Origin: Truepera sp. bin119
Lineage (GTDB): Bacteria > Deinococcota > Deinococci > Deinococcales > Trueperaceae
Reading direction: 5' to 3'
Length of the DNA: 64,000 nucleotides
Assembly: GCA_002239005.1 (NCBI GenBank)
Contig: MPNL01000005.1
Span: 1-64,000, forward strand
A model generated the notes under the pieces. The model did no database searches. It had not been told where the DNA came from and saw nothing but the letters and a program-made list of their open reading frames with translations. Position 1 is the first letter of the stretch; the number at the start of each line of letters is the position of its first letter. The translations under genes and the position numbers were made by a program. Shown piece after piece: positions 16,901 through 25,938 of this stretch.

Positions 16901-19102
16901 GTGAACGAGCGTCTTGCGCTGCTGCTGCTCACCTTGCTAGCCCTGGTCGGTCTGTGGCTGGCCCCTTGGGCGGCCACAAACCGGGAGACCGGCGCCCGCA
17001 GCGCCCTCATTCTGCTGCCGAACCGCACCGTGGACTTTACCGGCCGGACCGACTTGGTCGACATTCCGGGGCAGGGGGTGGTGCTCGTTCTGAGCGCCGC
17101 ATCGCTGCTCGTTGTACTCGCCGGGGCGGCCCTGCGCGGCCGGACGCGGCGGTGGCTGTGGCTCGCTGGCGGGGTGGTGCTGATCGCTACCCATAGTTGG
17201 GGTTTCGACCGGTTCGGCGCGGCGGTGCGCGAGGCCCGGATCGGGGCCTTTGTCGACATCGTCCAGGCCCGGATCGACAGCCCCAGGGAGAGCACGGACG
17301 TGCCCGGTCTCGAGCGGGTCGTAGCGGACGCCTTCGAGCTGCCGCTCAGCAGCTCCATCGCAGCGGCGCGAGCGGCCGGCCTAAACGTTCGCCGGCTCCC
17401 CTATAACAACAGTGGGATGGGGCTCTCCGCCTTCCTGATGCTGGTCGTCGGCGGACTGGCGGCTCTGTTCAGCCTGCGTCTGTCGAGGCGGCTGAGCCGT
17501 GCAATCGACCAGATCCTGGCCACGGCTGCCGTTCCGGCCACGTCGATCCTGCTGGCGCTGGTGGCGGCCGCAGTGGTGATCCTGCTGCTGCAACCCACCC
17601 CGCTCGGCAGGGAGGTCGAGATCGCCGGTCTCTATCCCTATCTGGTGGGTCGCCTCGATACCCTGTGGCACGCCTACCTGACCCTGTTCGCCGACTCGCT
17701 CGGCACGGTCTCGGGGTTCATGGAGTCGCTAAAGTTCGCCACTCCGCTCATCTTCACCGGTCTGGCGGTCGCCTTCGGCTTCCAGGCGGGGCTCTTTAAT
17801 ATCGGCGCCCCCGGACAGATGGTGGTCGGTGCCGTCCTGGCGATGCTGGTCGGGGTCTACCTCCCCGGCCCGCCGATCCTGGTCCTTCCCCTGGCGGTGG
17901 TCGCGGCGGCGGTTGGTGGGGGGCTGTGGGGGGCGCTCCCGGGCTGGCTCAAGGCCCGCTTCGGCGCCAACGAGGTGATCAACACCATCCTGCTCAACTT
18001 CGTCGCGGCCTCGTTTCTCCTCTTCATTCTCTCGTCTAGTCCCACCTTCGCAGCACCCGCCGTGCGCATTATCCTGTTGCTGGCGCTGGCGGTGGTCGTG
18101 ATCACTATCCTCGCCTTCGTTCCCTGGGTCCGGGCTCAGGTCGGCCGCGCCCCGCGCGGGGTCTTCGCGGTGGTCGGAGTGGTCCTCCTGGTCGGGGTGA
18201 TCCTCGCTGGCCTGCCCCGCGCGGGCGATCAGGCGCTAGTGCTCAACCTGCCATTTAAGGTGCCCGGTTCAGAGCCCAAATCACAGGAGATCAGTGTGGC
18301 CTCGAGACTCCCCCAGCTCCCCCGGCTATTCGGTATCGATGTCAAGGAGAATCCTGGGACCAACGTGGTCCCGGTCAACGTCTCCCTGTACCTGGCGCTG
18401 ATAGCGGCCCTGGTCGCCCTCTTCGTGCTGCCGCGCTTCTCCCGGTTCCGGCTGTGGGCCTGGCGATTGGGCGGGGTGCTGGGAGTCGGGGTGGTCACCT
18501 TCGGTGTGACGGCGCCGTTCGGCCTCACCGCGGTCGACATCGGGGTTCCGCCGACGAAGCTGAACGCCTCTTTTCTGCTCGCCATCGTCACAGCCGTGTT
18601 TATGCAACTCTTCCTGTGGCGGACAAGGTGGGGCTACGAACTGCGCGCCGTCGGGGTCGCCCCCGAGGCCGCCGAGTACGGGGGTGCAAGCATCGCCCGC
18701 AACACCATCTTGGCTATGACCATCAGCGGGGCCTTCGCCGGCCTCACCGCCTGCCACTACGTGCTGGGCGGGGCCCTTGAGGATTTCTCGCTGCGTCAGG
18801 CACTACCGACGAGCGACGGCTTCGACGGAATTGCGGTGGCACTCCTAGGGGGTAACGCCCCGCTCGGGATCGTGCTGTCGGCGTTCCTGTTCGGGGTCCT
18901 CAAAAATGGTGGTTCGGTCCTCAACATCACCTTCCCGGATCTGACCCGCGATGTGGTGAGCATGATCCTTGCGCTGGTGGTCCTGTTCATCGCCGCCAAG
19001 GGATTCTTGCCTGAGAGGCTGGTCAATCCGCTGCGCCGGAGCAGGTCCGGTGAGCCGGCTGTGCCCGGTCGTGAGCTGGACCGGGGAGGGGAGACGAGAT
19101 GA
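16901..19102 (+). CDS. ABC permease, nucleoside/BMP type (NupP-like), extended
   Basis: Inner-membrane permease of the branched-chain/nucleoside importer class. The conserved core includes GLAVAFGFQAGLFNIGAPGQ, FGANEVINTILLNF and ELRAVGVAPEAAEYGG. At 733 residues it is about twice the normal length. There is an N-terminal extension of roughly 200 residues with extra membrane segments, and a mid-protein insertion (about residues 380-560) containing further helices and a soluble stretch. GTG at 16901 with GGGAGG upstream was chosen; the frame reaches back to 16283 over DUF58 and the G-rich tract, which is not credible. Its stop overlaps the start of the partner permease by 4 bp. No binding protein or ATPase is present nearby. 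Confidence 0.85.
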   Translation: MNERLALLLLTLLALVGLWLAPWAATNRETGARSALILLPNRTVDFTGRTDLVDIPGQGVVLVLSAASLLVVLAGAALRGRTRRWLWLAGGVVLIATHSWGFDRFGAAVREARIGAFVDIVQARIDSPRESTDVPGLERVVADAFELPLSSSIAAARAAGLNVRRLPYNNSGMGLSAFLMLVVGGLAALFSLRLSRRLSRAIDQILATAAVPATSILLALVAAAVVILLLQPTPLGREVEIAGLYPYLVGRLDTLWHAYLTLFADSLGTVSGFMESLKFATPLIFTGLAVAFGFQAGLFNIGAPGQMVVGAVLAMLVGVYLPGPPILVLPLAVVAAAVGGGLWGALPGWLKARFGANEVINTILLNFVAASFLLFILSSSPTFAAPAVRIILLLALAVVVITILAFVPWVRAQVGRAPRGVFAVVGVVLLVGVILAGLPRAGDQALVLNLPFKVPGSEPKSQEISVASRLPQLPRLFGIDVKENPGTNVVPVNVSLYLALIAALVALFVLPRFSRFRLWAWRLGGVLGVGVVTFGVTAPFGLTAVDIGVPPTKLNASFLLAIVTAVFMQLFLWRTRWGYELRAVGVAPEAAEYGGASIARNTILAMTISGAFAGLTACHYVLGGALEDFSLRQALPTSDGFDGIAVALLGGNAPLGIVLSAFLFGVLKNGGSVLNITFPDLTRDVVSMILALVVLFIAAKGFLPERLVNPLRRSRSGEPAVPGRELDRGGETR

Positions 19103-20034
19103 GCCTCGATACGGTCCTGCTTATCACCCTGATCGGTTCCACCCTCAGGGCCACCACCCCACTCCTCCTGGCCGCGTTGGGTGGGCTGTTCAGCGAGCGC
19201 TCCGGGGTGGTCAACATCGCGCTCGAGGGCATTATGCTTTTCGGCGCGCTGGCTGCCGCCGTCACGGCTCAGCTTATCGAGGCCCCCCTCCTGAGAGGTA
19301 ATCCCAACGCCTCGGTCCCCTTAGCGCCGGTGGTCGGGGTGTTCGCTGCCATGGGGGTGGGGGGCTTCATCGGCTGGATCCACGCGGTGGTATCGATTCG
19401 CTACAAGGCCGATCAGATCATCACGGCCACCGCCATCAACCTGATGGCGATCGGCGTCCCCCGGCTGATCCTCACAGGCCTCTACGACAACTCCTCGACC
19501 AGCGAGCCGCTGCGGAATCGACTGCCGCAATGGGGCTTCGGCGACTTCCACCTTAGCCCCCTTGTCTATCTCGCATTCCTACTGGTGCCCATCGTCTGGT
19601 ACGTGGTGTTCAGGACCCCATTCGGTCTCCGGCTGCGGTCGGTAGGGGAGCATCCCGAAGCGGCCGATTCCGTGGGTATCGATGTGCGCCGCATGCGCTA
19701 CTACGGGGTGATCCTCTCCGGGGTTCTTGCCGGCCTCGCCGGCGCCTTCCTGTCGATCGGCAACTTCAACCAGTTCATCCGGGAGATGTCGGGTGGGCGC
19801 GGCTTCATCGCCTTGGCGGCACTGATCTTCGGCAAGTGGAACCCCTGGGGGGTGCTCGGCGCCACGCTCCTGTTCGGTGCGTTCGAGGCCGCCGCGACCC
19901 TCCTCGGCGGTCGCCAACTGCTGCCGCCGACGGTGGTGCAGGCGATCCCATTTGTTCTGACCATGCTGGTGCTGGCCGGGTTCGTCGGGCGGGCGATTCC
20001 ACCCAAGGCGATAGGGAAGCCGTTCGAGAAGTAG
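19099..20034 (+). CDS. ABC permease, nucleoside/BMP type (NupQ-like)
   Basis: Second permease of the same importer, 311 residues with eight or so membrane helices. Signature segments are ATTPLLLAALGGLFSERSG and VNIALEGIMLFGALAAA near the N-terminus, and LRLRSVGEHPEAADSVGIDV plus GRGFIALAALIFGKWNPWG in the second half, as in NupQ/YufQ-type proteins. It overlaps the preceding permease by ATGA, implying translational coupling and a fixed stoichiometry. malQ follows 11 bp downstream, so the importer is co-transcribed with sugar metabolism and might carry a sugar or nucleoside. Confidence 0.92.
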   Translation: MSLDTVLLITLIGSTLRATTPLLLAALGGLFSERSGVVNIALEGIMLFGALAAAVTAQLIEAPLLRGNPNASVPLAPVVGVFAAMGVGGFIGWIHAVVSIRYKADQIITATAINLMAIGVPRLILTGLYDNSSTSEPLRNRLPQWGFGDFHLSPLVYLAFLLVPIVWYVVFRTPFGLRLRSVGEHPEAADSVGIDVRRMRYYGVILSGVLAGLAGAFLSIGNFNQFIREMSGGRGFIALAALIFGKWNPWGVLGATLLFGAFEAAATLLGGRQLLPPTVVQAIPFVLTMLVLAGFVGRAIPPKAIGKPFEK

Positions 20035-20045
20035 AGCGTGTAACC

Positions 20046-21590
20046 GTGCCCCTCGACCGCAGCTCCGGGATCCTCCTCCATCCCACCTCCCTGCCAGGAC
20101 CGTACGGCATCGGGGAGTTGGGTCCACACGCGCGGCGCTGGATCGACTTCCTTGAGGCTGCCCGTCAGCAGCTGTGGCAGTTGATGCCGCTCGGCCCCAC
20201 CGGCTATGGGGACAGCCCCTACCAGTGCTTCAGCGCCTTCGCGGGTAACCCCTACCTCATCAGCATCGAACGGCTGGTGGAGATCGACCTGCTGACTGCG
20301 GACGACCTTGCCGCTGCCCCCGACCTTCCTGCTGGCCACGTCGATTTCGGGGCGGTGATCCCGTACCGGACTGCGATCCTGGTTCGCGCCTTCGAACGCT
20401 TCGTGGCGGGGGCGAGGGAGCGCGCGGCGTTCGAAGCGTTCTGTGCCCGTGAAGCCTATTGGCTCGACGACTACGCCCTGTTCATGGCCCTTAAGGAGGT
20501 CCATGGCGGCCGAGCCTGGAATAGCTGGGAGGAGGGGGTACGGTCGCGCCACCCGGCTGCACTCAGCCGCGCTCGGAGGGAGTTGGCCGCGACGGTGGAG
20601 CGGCAGAAGTTCTGGCAGTATCTGTTCTTCGATCAGTGGCTTGCGATCAGACGCTACGCCAACGCCAGGGGCATCCGGGTGATCGGTGACATCCCGATCT
20701 TCGTCTCCTTCGACTCGGCCGACGTCTGGGCCAACCCGGAGCTCTTCCACCTCGGGCCCGAGGTCGCCCCCACCGTGGTAGCAGGGGTCCCTCCGGACCA
20801 CTTCAGCAAGACAGGACAGCGCTGGGGCAATCCGCTCTACCGTTGGGACCGGCTGGCCGCGCGCGGCTTCGACTGGTGGATCGCCCGTTTCCGGTCGGCC
20901 CTAGTGTTCTTTGATGTCGTCCGCCTCGATCACTTCTGCGGATTCGAGGCCTACTGGGAGATTCCGGCGACCGAGCCGACCGCAGTTGTAGGGCGCTGGG
21001 TGCGCGGTCCCGGCCAGGCTCTCTTCGGCGCCCTCCGTGAGGCGCTGGGTGAGCTTCCCATCATCGTCGAGGACCTGGGCTTCGTCACGCCCGAGGTGGA
21101 GAAGCTCCGCGATGATAACGGGTTCCCCGGAATGAAAGTGTTGCAGTTCGCCTTCGGGGGTGACGCTTCGCATCCCTATCAGCCTCACAACTTCCCCCGT
21201 AACTGCGTCGTCTACACCGGGACCCACGACAACAACACTGCCGTCGGCTGGTACGCGAGGGCGCCCAAGGTCGAACGCGAACGGGTGCGGCGCTACCTGG
21301 CCCCAGGGGATGAGGGGTTCGCCTGGAGGTTCCTGTTGCTGGCCTTCGCCTCGGTCGCCGACCTCGCGCTGGCACCCCTCCAGGATGTGCTGGGGTTGGG
21401 AACGGAGGCGCGCATGAATATCCCCGGGAAGGCCGCTGGGAACTGGAGGTGGCGCTTCCGATGGGAGGATATTCCGGAACGGCTGGCGCTGCGGCTCGGG
21501 GAGGTGACCGAGCTGTACGGGCGGGTGCCGGAGCCGAGTGGTGGCTACCGGTCGGCGGTGACCGCGACCGAGGCGCAGGAGGGCATTTGA
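20046..21590 (+). CDS. malQ: 4-alpha-glucanotransferase (amylomaltase)
   Basis: GH77 enzyme that transfers glucan chains between malto-oligosaccharides in the cytoplasm, for maltodextrin or glycogen use. The 514-residue product starts RSSGILLHPTSLPGPYGIGE, the typical opening. The catalytic nucleophile aspartate lies in VVRLDHFCGF, the acid/base glutamate in IVEDLGFVTPEV, and the third carboxylate in GTHDNNTAVGWY. GTG at 20046 fits this opening; the frame continues upstream inside the permease gene. The last bases overlap the TTG start of the next gene (TTGA). Confidence 0.96.
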   Translation: MPLDRSSGILLHPTSLPGPYGIGELGPHARRWIDFLEAARQQLWQLMPLGPTGYGDSPYQCFSAFAGNPYLISIERLVEIDLLTADDLAAAPDLPAGHVDFGAVIPYRTAILVRAFERFVAGARERAAFEAFCAREAYWLDDYALFMALKEVHGGRAWNSWEEGVRSRHPAALSRARRELAATVERQKFWQYLFFDQWLAIRRYANARGIRVIGDIPIFVSFDSADVWANPELFHLGPEVAPTVVAGVPPDHFSKTGQRWGNPLYRWDRLAARGFDWWIARFRSALVFFDVVRLDHFCGFEAYWEIPATEPTAVVGRWVRGPGQALFGALREALGELPIIVEDLGFVTPEVEKLRDDNGFPGMKVLQFAFGGDASHPYQPHNFPRNCVVYTGTHDNNTAVGWYARAPKVERERVRRYLAPGDEGFAWRFLLLAFASVADLALAPLQDVLGLGTEARMNIPGKAAGNWRWRFRWEDIPERLALRLGEVTELYGRVPEPSGGYRSAVTATEAQEGI

Positions 21591-23209
21591 CCCGGCGAGC
21601 GGTCGGGCCGCCGCCCGGAGCCACCGTCGCCGAGGTGCTGGCGCAGACTTTGGCCGAGGCCGGCGTCACCACCGTGTTCGGCCTCCCCGGAGGGGAGAAT
21701 ACGGCGGTGCTCGACGCCCTTCGCAGGGTGGACCTCGAGTTCGTCTTGGTTCGCAACGAGGGTTCGGCCGTCTTCATGGCCGATGTGACGGCGCGGCTGA
21801 CCGGGGCTCCGGGCGTCTGTCTCACGACGCTGGGGCCCGGAATCGCCAACGCCTTCTGTGGGGTGGCGCACGCGCACCTCGATCGAGCCCCGGTGCTGGT
21901 CCTGAGCGCCGAGTCACCACCGGGGGTGGTCGGTCGCCATACCCATCAGGTGCTCGACCTCGAAGCCATCTTCAGACCGGTCACCAAGCGCACCTCGAGC
22001 CTCTCCCGGTCGGGGACCCGCAGGGCGGTGCTCGAGGCGTTACGGCTGGCGCACCGGCCCCGGCCCGGCCCGGTCCACCTCAGGGTGAGCAGCGAGGTCG
22101 CGGCCCTCTCGACCCTCCCGGATGATTCCCCCCCGGTGAGGGAGTCGGCCGGAGTCTCCTTCGGTGGCGACCTCGTAGCGGCCGCCACGAGTCTGGCGAG
22201 GTCGCGGCGGCCGCTGCTCGTAGTCGGGCTGGGTCTCGAACCCGAACGGCCCTATCGGGCCCTCCGCGCATTTGCCGAAGCGGTCGGCGCCCCGGTCGTC
22301 AGCACCCCGAAGGCGAAGGGGAGCCTGCCAGACGATCACCCGCTGGCGGCGGGGGTCTTGGGGCTCACCTGGGCCGACCCCGCTTACCAGCTTCTGGACG
22401 AGTCCGATCTGATCATCGCGGTCGGACTCGATGTAGTCGAACTGGTGCGGCCCTGGGATCAGCCGCAGCCGCTGATCTGGTTAGCGACTTGGCCCAACGA
22501 GGATCCGAGAATTGCAGCGGAGGCGGAACTGGTGGGTCCTGTGGGCCCGACCCTCGAGCGGCTGCGGCAGGTCGCAGTCGCCCCTGCTCCCGGCTGGGGG
22601 GCAGCCCGGGTCGCGGTCTTCAGATCGGAGTTGGGGGCCGAGCCCCTGCCCGAGCCGGCGGTTGGCCGAATGCGTCCTCAGGAGGTCCTCCGGGCTCTGC
22701 GACGGGAGCTACCCCGCGACGCGTTCGTTGCTACCGACGTAGGCTCGCACAAAATCCTCGCCTCGCTGAGCTGGCCTGCGCTGGCACCGAACCGCTTCCA
22801 CCTGTCGAACGGCCTGTCGGCGATGGGCTTCGCCCTGCCCGCTGCGATCGCCGCCGCAAGGGTGCTCGGACGCCCGACTCTGTGCCTGACCGGAGATGGG
22901 GGGCTGGCGATGATGCTTGGCGAGGCGAGCCTGCTGACGGAGTCGCGACTGCCGGTACTCATCACGATGATGAACGACGGGGCACTCGACCTGATCCGCT
23001 CCAGCCAGCGCCGCGCCGGGAGGCCGGTGTTCGGCACCGAGTTCGCCAATCCCAGCTACCTCGAGGTGATGCAGGGGTACGGACTCGAGGCCTACCGGGT
23101 CGAGAGTGAGGAGGCCTGTGCTGCGGCCGTGCGGGCCACCCTGGTGGCGGGTGGCCCGGCGTTCATTGAGGCGATGGTCGATCCGGTGAGTTACCCCACG
23201 ACGCCGTAA
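21587..23209 (+). CDS. Thiamine diphosphate-dependent enzyme (acetolactate synthase-like)
   Basis: A 540-residue ThDP enzyme of the acetolactate synthase/benzoylformate decarboxylase family. The N-terminal domain has the cofactor-activating glutamate in FGLPGGENTAVLDAL. A central domain with LLVVGLGLEPERPYRALRAF follows. The C-terminal domain carries the ThDP/Mg site GDGGLAMMLGEA...MMNDGALDLI. It decarboxylates or condenses a 2-oxo acid; true acetolactate synthase cannot be told from a decarboxylase here, and no regulatory subunit (ilvN) or other ilv genes are adjacent. The start is TTG at 21587, overlapping the malQ stop by 4 bp. The location suggests a catabolic rather than a branched-chain amino acid role. 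Confidence 0.85.
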   Translation: MTRRAVGPPPGATVAEVLAQTLAEAGVTTVFGLPGGENTAVLDALRRVDLEFVLVRNEGSAVFMADVTARLTGAPGVCLTTLGPGIANAFCGVAHAHLDRAPVLVLSAESPPGVVGRHTHQVLDLEAIFRPVTKRTSSLSRSGTRRAVLEALRLAHRPRPGPVHLRVSSEVAALSTLPDDSPPVRESAGVSFGGDLVAAATSLARSRRPLLVVGLGLEPERPYRALRAFAEAVGAPVVSTPKAKGSLPDDHPLAAGVLGLTWADPAYQLLDESDLIIAVGLDVVELVRPWDQPQPLIWLATWPNEDPRIAAEAELVGPVGPTLERLRQVAVAPAPGWGAARVAVFRSELGAEPLPEPAVGRMRPQEVLRALRRELPRDAFVATDVGSHKILASLSWPALAPNRFHLSNGLSAMGFALPAAIAAARVLGRPTLCLTGDGGLAMMLGEASLLTESRLPVLITMMNDGALDLIRSSQRRAGRPVFGTEFANPSYLEVMQGYGLEAYRVESEEACAAAVRATLVAGGPAFIEAMVDPVSYPTTP

Positions 23210-23597
23210 CGCTGGCCCCGACACTCGCTGCCACAAGACTCTGGCCCCAAGCTGAGCCGGTTCGATCCTCCCGGGGCCACATGTTATAGAGCGGCGGGCT
23301 GAGGGGTTTGCTCATAAACCCCCGGTTAGGGGTTGCGAGGGCGAAGACGCGGGTCTCCAGGGTGTTGTGGCCGCTGTGTGGTTGCTCGGTACTGGCTCAC
23401 GCAAGTCTGGGCTAGTGGGGAGCGGCGACTCCTGACAGGTCCTGATATGCTGCGGAGTCTGAAGTCCTGGCAAGTAGGCAACTCTATCGAAGGGGTCGTG
23501 GGTCGGTGTAGCCAGCGAGCGCGACTAGTCGCCCTCAGGCAATCGGATCGGTTGGTGGCCGCTCCGGTCTCCGACGGGGCCGGTCGCGCCGTGGCGC
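23210..23597. other. Convergent intergenic region with hairpins
   Basis: About 390 bp between two convergent genes. TGGCCCC occurs twice (23213-23219 and 23242-23248), and both can pair with GGGGCCA at 23273-23279, giving two alternative stems. Another perfect hairpin, GGGGTTT (23303-23309) with AAACCCC (23316-23322), follows. No T-run follows any of them, so they are weak terminator candidates. No gene recognised. Confidence 0.4.
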
Positions 23598-24860
23598 TCA
23601 CCCGGGCAACGCCGCCTCGAAGCGGTCCATTCCCTCCCGGATCGTCTCCAGGGCGGGACAGAAGCTGATCCGCAGGTGCCCCTCGCCGACCTCCCCGAAG
23701 CTGCTCCCCGGGGCGACCGCCACCTGACCATGGAGTAAGAGGTGCCGAGCTAGCTCAAAGGAGGTCAGGCCGAGCCCGCGCACATCGGGGAACACGAAGT
23801 AGACCCCTTGCGGCCTGTTGCAAGTGATCCCGGGTAGGGCTTCGAGACGCTCCACCAGTTCGTCCCTCTTGGCCTGTAGGTTGGAGGTGCTGGCCTCGAG
23901 CCAGGGCCCCATCTCGCCGGTGAGGGTGGCGTAGGCTGCCCGCATGGCGACCGCAGGGCAGGCTTGGACGGAGAACCTGAGCAGGCTGTGGAAGTGATCG
24001 ATGAAGGGTGCCGGTCCGACCACATAGCCGATCCGGTAGGGTGTCATGGCGTAGGGTTTGGAGAAGGAGAAACCGGTGACGGTGCGCTCCTTCATGCCGG
24101 GCAGGGCGGCGATGCTGGTGTGGTCCACTCCGTCGAACAGGGTCTTTTCGTACTCCTCATCGGCGAAGACCCAGAAGTCGTGATCTCGGGCCAACTCGGC
24201 GATGGCCTCGAGCTCACTCCGACGGTAGACGATGCCGGTCGGGTTGCTGGGGTTGCTGATGATCAGCAGCTTGCTCCGAGCTGAGGCCCGGCGCTCGAGT
24301 GCTCCGATATCGAAGCGCCAGTCGCGTCCGTTCCAGTGGAGGGGGACCGGCACCACCCGCCCCCCGGAGAGGTGGACGGCGGGCTCAGTGCTGGCATATT
24401 CGGGGTCGAAGACCAGCACCTCATCGCCGGGGTCGATCAGGATCCGGCAGGTGAAGTCGATAACCTGTTGACAGCCGATCGCTGGCAGGAGTTCCTCCTC
24501 GGGGTTGGCCAGGATCTCGTTGTCGCGCTCGAGTTTCGCAGCGATGGCCTGGCGCAGATCCCGGTAGCCCCCCACCCCAGGGTAGTGGGGGTAGGAGTCG
24601 ACGGCGTCCCGGGCCGCGTCGCGGACGAAATCGGGTGGGACCATGTCGCCGATGGTCCCTCCGGAGAGGCTGACCGCCCCGAGTTCTGCCGCGAGGTCGC
24701 CCAGGTAGCGGCCCGCGACGACGGGGTTGGGGAGCCCCGCCTCCCGGTAGCGCGCAACGTCGACGGTGGCCCGCATGCGCTCGGCCAGCCAGGGGTAGTT
24801 GTCCGGGTTTGAAAGCCGCTCGCGGCGCGTCTCAGATCTTGATCGATTCAACTGGGGCAC
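23598..24860 (-). CDS. Class I/II PLP-dependent aminotransferase
   Basis: A 420-residue fold-type I aminotransferase of the aspartate aminotransferase family. Visible features are the cofactor loop AIGCQQVIDFTCRILIDPGDE, the substrate/cofactor motif NPSNPTG, the aspartate and tyrosine of FADEEYEKTLFDG, the Schiff-base lysine in GFSFSKPYAMTPYRIGYV, and the carboxylate-binding arginine in GHLRISFCP. It would exchange an amino group between an amino acid and a 2-oxo acid. It is divergent from the nitrilase-family gene at 25073, with about 210 bp between them, and the two may share control. The substrate cannot be read from sequence. Confidence 0.92.
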   Translation of the reverse strand: MPQLNRSRSETRRERLSNPDNYPWLAERMRATVDVARYREAGLPNPVVAGRYLGDLAAELGAVSLSGGTIGDMVPPDFVRDAARDAVDSYPHYPGVGGYRDLRQAIAAKLERDNEILANPEEELLPAIGCQQVIDFTCRILIDPGDEVLVFDPEYASTEPAVHLSGGRVVPVPLHWNGRDWRFDIGALERRASARSKLLIISNPSNPTGIVYRRSELEAIAELARDHDFWVFADEEYEKTLFDGVDHTSIAALPGMKERTVTGFSFSKPYAMTPYRIGYVVGPAPFIDHFHSLLRFSVQACPAVAMRAAYATLTGEMGPWLEASTSNLQAKRDELVERLEALPGITCNRPQGVYFVFPDVRGLGLTSFELARHLLLHGQVAVAPGSSFGEVGEGHLRISFCPALETIREGMDRFEAALPG

Positions 24861-25072
24861 CTTCGGATCGGGGTCGAGTGGGGGTGCGGGCTGATACTGG
24901 CACAGTAACCCTGGCGCTCTCGGTCGTCAAGCTTGCGCGAAGTGGCCTGGCAAGATCCTCTTTTCTAAGCCCCAGAAGGCTGCCCCGGGCAGCTTTACAG
25001 GGCCGCGCGGCTTGTGTTAAGGTCCCACCACTAGAGTTCCTGAAAGGAGTCGTTCCCATAGGCCGGTCCCTG

Positions 25073-25894
25073 GTGGTGGCAGCTGCCCAGTTCGAGCGCG
25101 AGCTTGGTCAGAAGCAGCGCAATCTGGCGCGCGCCTGTGACTGGGTCCGCCAGGCCGCCGATGGGGGGGCCGAGGTTGTCGGACTGCCGGAGCTATGCAC
25201 CACAGGCTATTTCCCTCGGGGAGGGAGAATGGAGCAAGGCTACTTCGCGTGGGCCGAGCCTATTCCCGGTCCGACCACCGATCGGTTCGCAGAGCTCACC
25301 TCCGAGCTCGGGGTCACCACCATTGTGCCCCTGTTCGAGCGGGACTCCGGCAGCGGCAAGCACTTCAACTCTGCGGCGGTCGTCACCCCCGACGGGGTGG
25401 CGGGCACCTACCGGAAGCGACACATCCCCAGCCTGCGGCCCCCGAACATGCTGGAGGAGCACTATTTTGCGGTCGGCGATCTCGGTTATCCCGTCTTCGA
25501 CCTCGGTCGGGTTCGCCTCGGCGTGTCGATCTGTTACGATCGTCACTTCCCCGAGACCTTTAGGCTGCTGACCTACCGTGGGGCCGAGCTGATCGTCAGC
25601 GTCAGCAACACCGGCTCTGACCGGAGCCGGTGCCTCTGGAACTCCGAGGTGCAGGTGAACGCCTCCTCGAACGGAGTGTATCTGTTGCAGGTCAATGCTG
25701 TCGGTGAGGAGGCCGGGTTCTTCGGACTGTCACTGCTGAGTGATCCCCAGGGTAGGATCGTCTCCCAACTGCCCCAGGATGAGGAAGGAGTGTTGATCGC
25801 GGAGGTCGATCTGGAGCAGATTGTTACGGCCAGGAGACACTACGGTTCCATTCGAGACGCACACTGGGAGGATTTCGGCTTCGTTGAGGCGTAG
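25073..25894 (+). CDS. Carbon-nitrogen hydrolase (beta-ureidopropionase / N-carbamoyl amidase-like)
   Basis: A nitrilase-superfamily amidase of about 273 residues with the complete catalytic set: glutamate in GLPELCTTGYF, lysine in YRKRHIPS and nucleophile cysteine in GVSICYDRHFPE. The best family fit is beta-ureidopropionase or N-carbamoylputrescine amidase, which release ammonia and CO2 from N-carbamoyl amines. The start is uncertain. GAAAGGAG at 25042-25049 is a good ribosome binding site, but the codon at proper distance is ATA (25058). GTG at 25073, used here, is the first standard in-frame start after it. The gene lies just upstream of ABC importer 2, suggesting it processes the imported ligand. 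Confidence 0.88.
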   Translation: MVAAAQFERELGQKQRNLARACDWVRQAADGGAEVVGLPELCTTGYFPRGGRMEQGYFAWAEPIPGPTTDRFAELTSELGVTTIVPLFERDSGSGKHFNSAAVVTPDGVAGTYRKRHIPSLRPPNMLEEHYFAVGDLGYPVFDLGRVRLGVSICYDRHFPETFRLLTYRGAELIVSVSNTGSDRSRCLWNSEVQVNASSNGVYLLQVNAVGEEAGFFGLSLLSDPQGRIVSQLPQDEEGVLIAEVDLEQIVTARRHYGSIRDAHWEDFGFVEA

Positions 25895-25938
25895 CGCGCC
25901 ACCGGGGCCAGAGTCTTTAAGCTTTAAGGAGGAGAAAG

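Noticed and set aside
21587-23209. Annotating the ThDP enzyme as ilvB
   Set aside because: No regulatory subunit or other branched-chain amino acid genes are adjacent, and the motifs do not separate synthase from decarboxylase.
23255-23280. GGTTCGATCC followed by CCCGGGGCCA looks like the T-arm and 3' end of a tRNA
   Set aside because: The five bases before TTCGATC do not pair with those after it, and no D- or anticodon arm fits; the matching 7-bp stem is better explained as a plain hairpin.
23237-25910. 13-bp inverted repeat AGACTCTGGCCCC / GGGGCCAGAGTCT flanking the aminotransferase and nitrilase genes
   Set aside because: Matches of this length are expected by chance in 64 kb of GC-rich DNA, and nothing else suggests a mobile unit.
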